Positions 1-8,223 of a DNA stretch of 64,000 nt are shown piece by piece. The stretch spans positions 1-64,000 of the forward strand of contig CANMSA010000006.1 in the NCBI GenBank assembly GCA_947500385.1. The letters are read 5' to 3'. The stretch is from an uncultured Flavobacteriaceae bacterium (GTDB lineage Bacteria > Bacteroidota > Bacteroidia > Flavobacteriales > Flavobacteriaceae). The notes beneath the pieces were generated by a model. That model saw only the letters and a program-made list of their open reading frames with translations. It made no database searches and was not told where the DNA came from. Numbering within the stretch: the stretch's first letter is position 1; the number at the start of each line of letters is the position of its first letter. The translations under genes were made by a program, and so were the position numbers.

Positions 1-85
1 GGTACGCTTGTTAACCGTAATCTTTGAATGTTTCATAAATAAGTCGATTTTGTGTCAACTTATTTCAGGACGGGACAGAGTTTAC

Positions 86-120
86 AAAAAAGCCACCAAA
101 TATATTGGTGGCTTTTTTTT
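86..120. terminator. Bidirectional rho-independent terminator
   Basis: A perfect 14-bp inverted repeat (A-run, GCCACCAA, 5-nt loop, TTGGTGGC, T-run) flanked by A and T tracts on the two sides. It lies 14 bp beyond the stop of the large minus-strand nuclease gene and can also end transcription entering from the left edge. Bases 1-85 hold no recognisable gene. Confidence 0.85.
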
Positions 121-133
121 AGGGGGAGTAACA

Positions 134-3100
134 CTACTCCTTAATCAGTTGTTGTGTGCTATAGAACTTTCCGTCTATAAAAGTTTGTAAGTAATATGGT
201 CCGGGTCTTAAGTATCTTCTAAAACTAAGTTTTAGCTTCGTATTTCCGGCACGAACATAGGCGCGTTCTCTTTTTACCAACCGTCCGTAACTGTTGTAGA
301 CCAAGAAACGAACGCTTGAATTTTTAGAAACGGTCAAGTCGGCAATTACATGGGAGGTAAACGGATTCGGATAGGTTTCCAAACTGATGGTATTTCCATT
401 CGAATCATCGCAGGCGCCAAGGGTCGCTCCATAATATAAATAATACCGTGCCGCTCTTTCCGATACGCACAACGTTCTACCTCTAAAACAAATCTGTACT
501 TTTGCGCGTCTTCCATTACCGCATTGTACATCGATGACTTCAACGGCTACGGTCGCTTCGGAAGTGCATCCATTACTATCTGTTACCGTCACGGTATAGC
601 TCGTTGATTCTTCCGGACATACTTGTACATTTTCGGTGGTTGCTCCATTGCTCCACGCATAGGTAAACGGTGCCAGCCCACCTTCGATGCCGGTTACCCC
701 GATGGTGGTACATTCCTTAGGGCCGTATCCCATATATACGGTAGCGGTATCGGTCACAGCAACTGCGATTGCTTCGGGTTCTGTAATTGACACGGTGCCT
801 TCCAGGGTTGTTCCTGTCGCATCGGTTACCGAAAGGGTATACGCTCCCGCGGCCAATCCAATCGCGGTCTGTTCGGTTTGCCCATCACTCCAAAGGTAGG
901 TGTAGGGTTGTACCCCTCCCATAACCATAGCGTCTACAACGCCATCGGCCTCTCCGTTGCAACTGGCATTTGCTATCACCAGCGTTTCCAAGGTCATTTC
1001 GTCTATGAGGAAGCGGGCAGAGACCGGAAAGTGGTCCGAAGCGGTGCTGGTATAGTCGTTATCGTAAAACTCATAACCAACACTTACCGTTTCTTCGATA
1101 TAGGTGGGCGCCACTTCATTTGATACTAGAATATGATCGATCATGTTCTCGCGAAAGGCGAAGGAACGAAAACCGCCAGCACTGAGTTCGGCACTAAGGA
1201 TGTCATAATTGGTCGTGTCGGCAACATATACTTCATAAGAGCTGAGCGTTCCATCGATATCGGCAACGGTTTCATCTACATCATCATTAAAATCCCCCAA
1301 CAGAATCAAATTAGTATCAGAAAACTGCACATCCAAACTGTCTTTTAAGACCTCTACATCGTATTTGCGCATATCATAGCGCTCTTGCGGGCTACTACCA
1401 CTATTGGCCCTTGCATGCAAGGCAACAATGTCATAGCGTTTGCTGGCCCCATCGATCGTTACATCCGCGGTCATTAAGAAGGGCAGTCTACCACTTGCAT
1501 AAAATCGCGTTCTATCCTCAACCGGATAATCGGTCAAGGCAGAATCGTCCCCACCGTTGTATAAGGGATGAATGCTCTCTAAAAGCGGTTTGGTTTCAAC
1601 AAGCGAAACCGTATTGGTATTGTAAATAAAACCAACTTTTTGTTGCATGCCATCGGTTGCATCCGGTCTTGAGGTTGCCGGAGATAAGACATAGGCATAC
1701 CCAGGCAAGCTATCGATCATCTGTTCGAATAATGGCACATCTACAATCTCCTGTACAGCAAAAACATCGGCTCCGATTGCTTCGAGTACCGTTCGCACGC
1801 TATCTCTTTGAATGGCGTCCGACATGGGGTTCCCTGCGGCCGGCGAGTTCGATTCTTCACCGAACCACTCAATGTTCCAGGTAACGATATCAAATGTCCT
1901 ATCTTTTTCGATGTCCACGGTACTACCGATCGGCACATACGGTTCGGCACATGCCAAATCCTCTTCCGAACGTGGAAGCAGTTGGTAGGTTTCAAAAAAG
2001 CGACCTACCACCCCAATTACCTCGGGGCAACTAGCGGGTTGTCCCAAACCTACGATGGCGGCAACATCATTGTCTATTCGTATTTGACCATCACCACTGG
2101 TGTCAGAAAGGGTGTAGTTTGAATTGCCAAATAGAATATCTCCCGGTTTTGGAAACGTCGGGCTTACAATACGGACCAGCTCGGCGGGATAGTTGGCCAA
2201 TTCACTGAGCGTTATCGTACGTGGATCAATAGGCTGGTTCGGAAGACCATTGTTTTCGACCTCGGTGACGGTACTGATCTGTATTTGATCGTTAAATGAA
2301 CTTCGGCTTCCGGTAACGGTTATGGAATCACCGACCATAAAGTTCCCATCGCCGTGTACCATTTCATCAAAGACGGCGATCCCTGCAGTAGCATCCTGTA
2401 TGTAGGCAGATCCGCCAAATTGATCCGAAACGGTCAGCACCCCGCTGATCGTCACCAATTCTCCGGAAGCTGCATTCCGGGCTTCCAAAATTGAAATGAC
2501 ATCGGGAGCGGGAGGAACGGCGCCATTCTCGGCCCCGGGAGTGGGAGTCGCCTGAGTATAGGTGCCAGTATTTCTTAAACCACCCTCCCCGTTGGGAATT
2601 CGTTGTAGCGATTGTCCGTCTTTATTGCCAAGCTCCCCCTCGTTGATTTGTGCCTCCCCGGGGTTCAATAAACTCAATAAAGCTAGGTCGTCGCTATCAC
2701 TAGTGTCATACACCAAAGCGTCCAACAAACTGTCATTGATCAGTAATGGCGTGTCATTCGGGAAATCAACCGCATCCCCTTGGTACAGGGCGACCGCGTC
2801 GGCACCATTCTGCAATCCGTTGGTGGTAAAGGCGATAAGGTCTACATTCGCCACCAAAGCACTTCCAATAACGAAATAACCATTCGCATCGGTGGTAAAT
2901 CCATCCAAATCTATTGCATCGTTATAGCTCTGGTCATCACTTCCGTTATACAAGACGATCACAAGGCCATCCAAAGGGGTATTGCCAGCACCACCATCGT
3001 ATAACTCTATAAACTCAAGGGCATCCGTACCTGCAGTATCGGCATCCAGCTCATTTATGACTATTTGAGCCGGCCCGCGCAGGTAGCTACCGATCGGGAA

Positions 3101-5251
3101 CGGGGTAGCCGCAGTGTCGTTTGTGCCCTCATTGTCCAAGGCGTTGGGCCCACTAAAGGTCCAGTTGTCCAAAACAAACGTACCGCCGTCAGGACCGGTG
3201 TTCGCGGTTCTATAGGCCCAGCCATCGGCATATTCCCATGGCTGTCCGCTGCCGTCTACCGTAATTTCTCCAAAAACATCTACCACAGCCCCATCAAGAA
3301 ACAGCTCTATCGCATCGTCGCCATTAATGGCCATCGCACCTGAAGTGTAGTCCGGGGCGAAACCAAAGAAAGTGGTGAATCCGGTACTTTCAGAAGCGAC
3401 ATATACATAACTGCCAGCGGTGACCGCTTCGGAGGGGAAGGTAAATTCAACCCCGTTACTGCCATTTCCATTGTTCGCAGAACCCAAGCCATATACGCTT
3501 AAATCTGCAATATCTTGTATTACATATAATTCAACTCCTTTGGGCACACCACCGCTCAAAGGTCCGTCGAATACCCCTGAGATTACCAGCGCAGTTCCGG
3601 AAGGTGTAGTGGCTTCCAAGGTTGTAAAAGATACGGTTTCACTATTATCGGAGCTATTTCCGGCGGCATCCAAAGCGACTACTACCACATTGTAGGTGGT
3701 TAATGGATCCAAACCACTTACGGTAAAAGAGGTGGTGGTCGTGGTTCCCAAGACAGTGGTACCCTCTATAATCTGATACTCCGTTACGCCCACATTATCC
3801 GTAGCAGCATCCCAACCAATGGTAGTGGCATTCGAGCTAATATCGGAGGCAATAACATTTGTGGGCGGAGTAGGGGCTTCGGTGTCTTCCACTACCACTT
3901 CCATGTTCATACTGCCCGGGGTGGGCGCCAGCATGTTGTAGGTAAGGGTATTTCTGGTACCCCCTTGGCCGTTCGGAATTCGCTGCATGCTATTTTCCGC
4001 GGCGTTTCCGGCGGTGTTTTCATCTACTTGGCCTTGGCCTGCATTTAGCAAAACCAATAATTCAGGGTCATCCGCATCACTTGTGCCATACACCAAGGCG
4101 TCTATTAAGTTGGTAGTGCTTACTGGCGTTCCCGATGGAAAGGTAGTGGCATCATCTTGATACAAAGCAACGGCATCTGCACCATTTTGTATTCCGTTGG
4201 TCGTAAACGCTTCTAAATCTACGTTCGCCACATTGTCACTGCCGATTACGAAATAGCCATTCGCATCGGTAGCAAGGCCGTCCAAATCGATGCTTCTATA
4301 ACTTTCATTCGTACTTCCGTTGTACAGAACTATTACCAGCCCGTCCAAAGAAGTGTTTCCAAAACCACCGTCGTAAAGTTCTATGAATTCGGCGGCGTCG
4401 GTACTGATCTGATCTGCATCTACCTCGTTGATAACTACTTCCGGAGAAGCGTTGGCAAAACGATCTTCTGCCTGCGGCCCTCCCCAAATGGCGGTCGCAA
4501 AGGCGGGGTTGTCAATAAATGGATTCCGATTCCCCTGTATGCCCTCCAATAGTACATTTCTATTTAGCTCTACCTGGGAAACGGGGTCCGCGGCGTTCCA
4601 CTCAAGAAAAATGTCGCGAACATCGGGACTATAGGTAGAACTTCCAAGTCCCACGACGTTTGGCAGACATCTATCTCCGTACCGCAGGTACATATATAAC
4701 ATCATACGGGCTACATCACCTTTCCATTCATCACCGGGATAAAATCCACCATTCACCGGTCGCGCATTGCCATCGGCATCGGTATAGGGAAGATTACTTC
4801 GAACACCATTGAATTGAACGTCGGAAGCCCTTAGATGATGCGGATCGGAGCCTGGCCCGGTTTCACCTAGATTTGGATTTCCAAGCGATTTTGGGTAGCT
4901 GTGTTCCCGATTCCAATCTCCTACATTGCCCCCATTCATGTCTTTCGATCGGGTTCTGTCGTTGGTACCATCTGCATCGGTATCGTCATAACCATAAATA
5001 AGAAATACCTTACTTGGGTCTGACGGATCCAAGTCTGTCTGCTTGAGCGCGTCCCAAACACCTGGCGTATAGGTTAGTACCGTGTTTTGCGTGTTGGTCA
5101 CCAAGCCCGAAAGGCTGTTTTTCAATACGGTGCCGGTCGCTGTAACGTTCGTTGTATCATAGTAGGAAGGTACTTGTGCCCATCCGAATCGGGTGCCAAG
5201 TACTACCAAAAAAACGACCCATGTAAATCGTTTGAAGTAGTGTTGTTTCAT
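134..5251 (-). CDS. Secreted multidomain nuclease: endonuclease I + endonuclease/exonuclease/phosphatase, T9SS sorted
   Basis: A 1705-residue exported protein. Order seen: signal peptide (1-26, ends GWAQ); endonuclease I domain (about 28-250) with NREHSYPKSLG at 114-124, DPHHLRASD at 136-144 and the downstream GGFYPGDEWKGDVARMM region; lamin-tail-like domain (about 270-445); fibronectin III (about 455-545); a second type of lamin-tail-like region (550-720); a copy of the first lamin-tail domain (729-905); an OB-like segment (917-1000); endonuclease/exonuclease/phosphatase domain (about 1119-1415) with TWNIEWFG, VQEIVD, LLGDFND and SDHFPV; two SprB/PKD-like repeats (1427-1570); a Cys-rich segment (1577-1614); and a C-terminal T9SS type A sorting domain (from about 1620, YPNPF). 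It should be secreted across the outer membrane and degrade extracellular DNA or other phosphodiesters. A -7-like element (TAGCTTTG on the minus strand, 5277-5284) lies 25 bp upstream; no clear -33 was found. Confidence 0.93.
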   Translation of the reverse strand: MKQHYFKRFTWVVFLVVLGTRFGWAQVPSYYDTTNVTATGTVLKNSLSGLVTNTQNTVLTYTPGVWDALKQTDLDPSDPSKVFLIYGYDDTDADGTNDRTRSKDMNGGNVGDWNREHSYPKSLGNPNLGETGPGSDPHHLRASDVQFNGVRSNLPYTDADGNARPVNGGFYPGDEWKGDVARMMLYMYLRYGDRCLPNVVGLGSSTYSPDVRDIFLEWNAADPVSQVELNRNVLLEGIQGNRNPFIDNPAFATAIWGGPQAEDRFANASPEVVINEVDADQISTDAAEFIELYDGGFGNTSLDGLVIVLYNGSTNESYRSIDLDGLATDANGYFVIGSDNVANVDLEAFTTNGIQNGADAVALYQDDATTFPSGTPVSTTNLIDALVYGTSDADDPELLVLLNAGQGQVDENTAGNAAENSMQRIPNGQGGTRNTLTYNMLAPTPGSMNMEVVVEDTEAPTPPTNVIASDISSNATTIGWDAATDNVGVTEYQIIEGTTVLGTTTTTSFTVSGLDPLTTYNVVVVALDAAGNSSDNSETVSFTTLEATTPSGTALVISGVFDGPLSGGVPKGVELYVIQDIADLSVYGLGSANNGNGSNGVEFTFPSEAVTAGSYVYVASESTGFTTFFGFAPDYTSGAMAINGDDAIELFLDGAVVDVFGEITVDGSGQPWEYADGWAYRTANTGPDGGTFVLDNWTFSGPNALDNEGTNDTAATPFPIGSYLRGPAQIVINELDADTAGTDALEFIELYDGGAGNTPLDGLVIVLYNGSDDQSYNDAIDLDGFTTDANGYFVIGSALVANVDLIAFTTNGLQNGADAVALYQGDAVDFPNDTPLLINDSLLDALVYDTSDSDDLALLSLLNPGEAQINEGELGNKDGQSLQRIPNGEGGLRNTGTYTQATPTPGAENGAVPPAPDVISILEARNAASGELVTISGVLTVSDQFGGSAYIQDATAGIAVFDEMVHGDGNFMVGDSITVTGSRSSFNDQIQISTVTEVENNGLPNQPIDPRTITLSELANYPAELVRIVSPTFPKPGDILFGNSNYTLSDTSGDGQIRIDNDVAAIVGLGQPASCPEVIGVVGRFFETYQLLPRSEEDLACAEPYVPIGSTVDIEKDRTFDIVTWNIEWFGEESNSPAAGNPMSDAIQRDSVRTVLEAIGADVFAVQEIVDVPLFEQMIDSLPGYAYVLSPATSRPDATDGMQQKVGFIYNTNTVSLVETKPLLESIHPLYNGGDDSALTDYPVEDRTRFYASGRLPFLMTADVTIDGASKRYDIVALHARANSGSSPQERYDMRKYDVEVLKDSLDVQFSDTNLILLGDFNDDVDETVADIDGTLSSYEVYVADTTNYDILSAELSAGGFRSFAFRENMIDHILVSNEVAPTYIEETVSVGYEFYDNDYTSTASDHFPVSARFLIDEMTLETLVIANASCNGEADGVVDAMVMGGVQPYTYLWSDGQTEQTAIGLAAGAYTLSVTDATGTTLEGTVSITEPEAIAVAVTDTATVYMGYGPKECTTIGVTGIEGGLAPFTYAWSNGATTENVQVCPEESTSYTVTVTDSNGCTSEATVAVEVIDVQCGNGRRAKVQICFRGRTLCVSERAARYYLYYGATLGACDDSNGNTISLETYPNPFTSHVIADLTVSKNSSVRFLVYNSYGRLVKRERAYVRAGNTKLKLSFRRYLRPGPYYLQTFIDGKFYSTQQLIKE

Positions 5252-5442
5252 AGTTGCGGGATTTATTAAATTGCCGCAAAGCTATGAATAAATGTAGGAA
5301 ATCTTCTTTATAGTTATTAACCAAATGTTAAGAAATATCAATTTTATTTTAAAGCTCATAAATGATAGCGTTTCAAAGCATTGAAATCAAAATCTAGTAA
5401 AGATCTTTCTATTTGAAATGGCCCAAATTCTTTCAATAGAAC

Positions 5443-5450
5443 TATTTTTG
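5443..5450 (+). promoter_or_regulatory. -7 promoter element of TSUP gene, possibly leaderless
   Basis: TATTTTTG matches the Bacteroidota -7 consensus TAnnTTTG and ends only 4 bp before the ATG at 5455, so transcription would start at or next to the start codon. No TTG lies at the usual -33 distance; the nearest is 27 bp upstream. Confidence 0.45.
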
Positions 5451-5454
5451 TAGT

Positions 5455-6222
5455 ATGGAAGAATGGTACCACTATGTATTCTTGGTTGCTGTGGGTTTTA
5501 TAGTGGGATGTATCAATACCATTGCCGGAGGAGGCTCTCTCATTTCTTTGCCCGTTTTGATTTTTTTGGGTTTGCCGCCCAGTGTGGCAAATGGCACCAA
5601 TAGGGTGGCCGTCGTAGTACAAAACACCTTGGGTACGGTAGGTTTTGCAAGCAAAGGGGTCTCCACCATGCCCTTTAACATTCACCTAGGTATTTCGGCC
5701 TTGCTGGGGGCTATTTTGGGAGCTTATATAGCGGTGGATATTAAAGGGGACACCTTTAACCGGATTTTGGCGGCGATTATGGTAATCGTGGTTTTAATCG
5801 TAGTATTCAAACCTAAAATGAAGCTTGCCGAAATGCAAGAACTGATTCTAGGGAAACATTTGTGGCTAGGGATCATCGCCTTTTTCTTTTTCGGCATTTA
5901 TGGTGGTTTTATCAATGCCGGGCTAGGCTTTGTAATTATCTTATTTTTGCATTATGTGAATAAAATGACCTTGGTACGTGCAAATGCTACGAAGGTAGTC
6001 GTAGTTTTGATGTATACTTTGGCCGCACTGGTCGTTTTTGTCGTGAATGATAAGGTCGACTGGTCGGTAGGCCTAGTTTTGGCAATAGGAAACGGTACAG
6101 GGGCTTGGGTGGCCAGTCGGGTATCGGTAAACAAGGGAGACGGTTTTGTGCGCGTATTTTTGGTCATTGTTGTATGTTTAATGGCATCGAAACTATTATT
6201 TTTTAACGGTCCGCTTGTATGA
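5455..6222 (+). CDS. TSUP (TauE/SafE) family membrane permease
   Basis: A 255-residue, almost entirely hydrophobic inner-membrane protein of the sulfite exporter TauE/SafE family. The N-terminus carries the family-like stretch GFIVGCINTIAGGGSLISLP followed by a second helix beginning with GLPPSVANGTNRVAV. A matching second half (GGFINAGLGFVIILFLHYV, then VRANATKVVVV) shows the internal two-fold repeat of the family. About 7-8 transmembrane segments are visible. Family members move small sulfur-containing or organic anions, but nothing here identifies the substrate. It stands alone, divergent from the nuclease gene, and its promoter element almost touches the start codon. Confidence 0.9.
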   Translation: MEEWYHYVFLVAVGFIVGCINTIAGGGSLISLPVLIFLGLPPSVANGTNRVAVVVQNTLGTVGFASKGVSTMPFNIHLGISALLGAILGAYIAVDIKGDTFNRILAAIMVIVVLIVVFKPKMKLAEMQELILGKHLWLGIIAFFFFGIYGGFINAGLGFVIILFLHYVNKMTLVRANATKVVVVLMYTLAALVVFVVNDKVDWSVGLVLAIGNGTGAWVASRVSVNKGDGFVRVFLVIVVCLMASKLLFFNGPLV

Positions 6223-6329
6223 AGGTGCAAAACCGGAATGGGTTGAATTTTTAAGTAGAAAACGCTTCCACGAATCGGCAGGTATGCAGGAATGAAAGCC
6301 AATTATAAGGAGTTCTTTAAAATAGAGGT

Positions 6330-6965
6330 ATGACGGATATTATCAGTGATTTAAATTGGCGCTATGCCGCAAAAAAGTTTGACGCGCGGCGCATGCTTGC
6401 AGAAGACAAAATCAACAAACTAAAGGAGGCGTTTAATCTTACGGCAACCTCCTATGGTTTGCAGCCTATTAAAATGGTCATTTTACAAAATAAGGCCCTT
6501 CAGCAGCGTCTTGTTCCACATTCGTATGGCCAAGAACAAGTGGCCCAAGCATCCCATCTCTTGGTTCTTTGCATCGAGAAAAAAATCGATGAGGCGTACA
6601 TTACCCAGTATTTTGACCAAGTTGCACGGGTCAGGGGAACGAGCAAAGAAATATTGGACCCTTTCAAAGATTCCCTGATAACCAATTTTTCAACTAAAAC
6701 GGTTGAAGAGGTTACAAACTGGGCGACCAATCAGGCCTATCTGGCTATGGGGAATTTGCTGACGATCTGCGCGATAGAAAAAATTGACTCCTGCCCTATG
6801 GAAGGTTTTGTCGCCATGGAATATGACCGTTTGCTCAAACTTGATGACAAAGGGCTCGCATCGGTTTTGGTGCTGCCCGTTGGCTACCGTGCAGCTGATG
6901 ACATGTTCGCCGATTTTAAAAAAGTGCGAAAAAATATGGCCAATAGTATTATTGAATTAACGTAA
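6330..6965 (+). CDS. NAD(P)H-dependent oxidoreductase, nitroreductase family
   Basis: A 211-residue flavoprotein of the NfnB/NfsB-like nitroreductase family. The start shows the typical LNWRYAAKKFDARR motif (flavin-binding RxS/K-type segment), then TATSYGLQPIKMVI, and the C-terminal half has ATNQAYLAMGNLLTICAIEKIDSCPMEGF with the usual spacing before VLPVGYR. Such enzymes bind FMN as dimers and reduce quinones, nitro compounds or related electrophiles with NAD(P)H in the cytoplasm. Length fits the family. It is separated by 37 bp from the DegT aminotransferase downstream and may be cotranscribed with it, although no functional link is obvious. Confidence 0.9.
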   Translation: MTDIISDLNWRYAAKKFDARRMLAEDKINKLKEAFNLTATSYGLQPIKMVILQNKALQQRLVPHSYGQEQVAQASHLLVLCIEKKIDEAYITQYFDQVARVRGTSKEILDPFKDSLITNFSTKTVEEVTNWATNQAYLAMGNLLTICAIEKIDSCPMEGFVAMEYDRLLKLDDKGLASVLVLPVGYRAADDMFADFKKVRKNMANSIIELT

Positions 6966-7002
6966 ATAGTGATTGAAACACGGTTATAAAACATAAAAAA
7001 AT

Positions 7003-8196
7003 ATGCCAGGATTTGAGCTTTTTGGAGAGGAAGAGAAAGCGGAAGTACAACAGGTACTAGACACCGGTGTTCTTATGCGGTATGGGTTCGATGGTATGAG
7101 GGACGGTCAATGGAAGGCGAAAGAACTCGAAAAGGCTTTGGAAGAACGAATGGAGGTACAACATGCCCAATTGGTAAGCAGTGGCACGGCAGCTTTGACC
7201 GTTGCACTGGCAAGCGCTGGCGTAGGGGCAGGGGATGAAGTACTCATGCCTACTTTTACGTTTGTTGCTAGCTTCGAATCTATTTTGGCTTTGGGAGCTG
7301 TTCCTGTTCTGGTGGGTATCGATGATACCTTGACCCTGGATCCCGAAGCGGTTGAAAAGGCGATTACCAAAAGAACCAAGGTCATAATGCCTGTGCATAT
7401 GTGCGGTTCCATGGCCGATCTCGGTGCCTTAAAGACTATTTGCCAAAAGCATAATTTATTACTGCTTGAGGATGCCTGCCAGGCAATCGGGGGTACCTAT
7501 GAGGGAAAGCCTTTGGGGAGTTATGGCGATTTGGGCTGTTTTTCCTTTGATTATGTGAAGACCATTACCTGCGGGGAGGGGGGCGCTGTCGTTACAAACA
7601 ACGAGACCTATTTTAAAAACGCCGATCACTATTCTGATCACGGGCACGATCATATCGGTGTCGATCGAGGTGCCGAGACACATCCTTTTTTGGGATACAA
7701 TTATCGTATTTCAGAATTACATGCTGCGGTGGGGCTCGCCCAAATAGCCCGTCTGGATGAGTTTTTAGCGATACAGAAAGAGCATTACTCTATTTTAAGA
7801 ACGGCCTTGGAAACGATTCCAGCGGTTACCTTTAGACGCGTCCCCGTTGGGGGCGAGGAGAGCTATGCCTTCTTGACCTTTTTTCTGCCCGATGCAAATT
7901 TGGCAAAAAAAGCTCATGTCGCATTGGGTGCTGGCGGAATAGACGCTTGTTTTTATTGGTATGATAATAACTGGCACTACTTTCGGCAATGGGAACACCT
8001 TTTAGAAAAAAAATCGTTGGGAAAACTATCGTCTGAAATCTATAGGCAGTTGCCCGATTATACCGCTATTGACTTTTCAAAATCGGATCATTGGATGGGC
8101 CGTGCGGTTTCGTGTTTAATAAAATTAGGCTGGAGCCAAGAAGAAGTTGAACGCAGAGCGGCTACAATGGCCCAGACGATTCGTTCCATCGTCTAG
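7003..8196 (+). CDS. DegT/DnrJ/EryC1/StrS family aminotransferase
   Basis: A 397-residue PLP-dependent enzyme of fold type I. Visible family signatures are SSGTAALTVALASAGVGAGDEV, MPTFTFVAS, MPVHMCGSMADL, LLLEDACQAIGGTYEGKPLG and SFDYVKTITCGEGGAVVTN, the last containing the Lys expected to form the Schiff base. NYRISELHAAVGLAQ follows, as usual in the family. Members transfer an amino group from glutamate or glutamine to a keto-sugar or a related ketone. No sugar-nucleotide gene cluster surrounds it, so the substrate is unknown. It converges with ribB with a 27-bp gap and no visible terminator. Confidence 0.9.
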   Translation: MPGFELFGEEEKAEVQQVLDTGVLMRYGFDGMRDGQWKAKELEKALEERMEVQHAQLVSSGTAALTVALASAGVGAGDEVLMPTFTFVASFESILALGAVPVLVGIDDTLTLDPEAVEKAITKRTKVIMPVHMCGSMADLGALKTICQKHNLLLLEDACQAIGGTYEGKPLGSYGDLGCFSFDYVKTITCGEGGAVVTNNETYFKNADHYSDHGHDHIGVDRGAETHPFLGYNYRISELHAAVGLAQIARLDEFLAIQKEHYSILRTALETIPAVTFRRVPVGGEESYAFLTFFLPDANLAKKAHVALGAGGIDACFYWYDNNWHYFRQWEHLLEKKSLGKLSSEIYRQLPDYTAIDFSKSDHWMGRAVSCLIKLGWSQEEVERRAATMAQTIRSIV

Positions 8197-8223
8197 TATT
8201 ATTTTCGCTAGGGAGCATTTAGT

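Noticed and set aside
8-190. Short plus-strand frame at the window edge
   Set aside because: It runs through the perfect terminator hairpin and the 3' end of the nuclease gene on the other strand, and its composition is not that of a gene.
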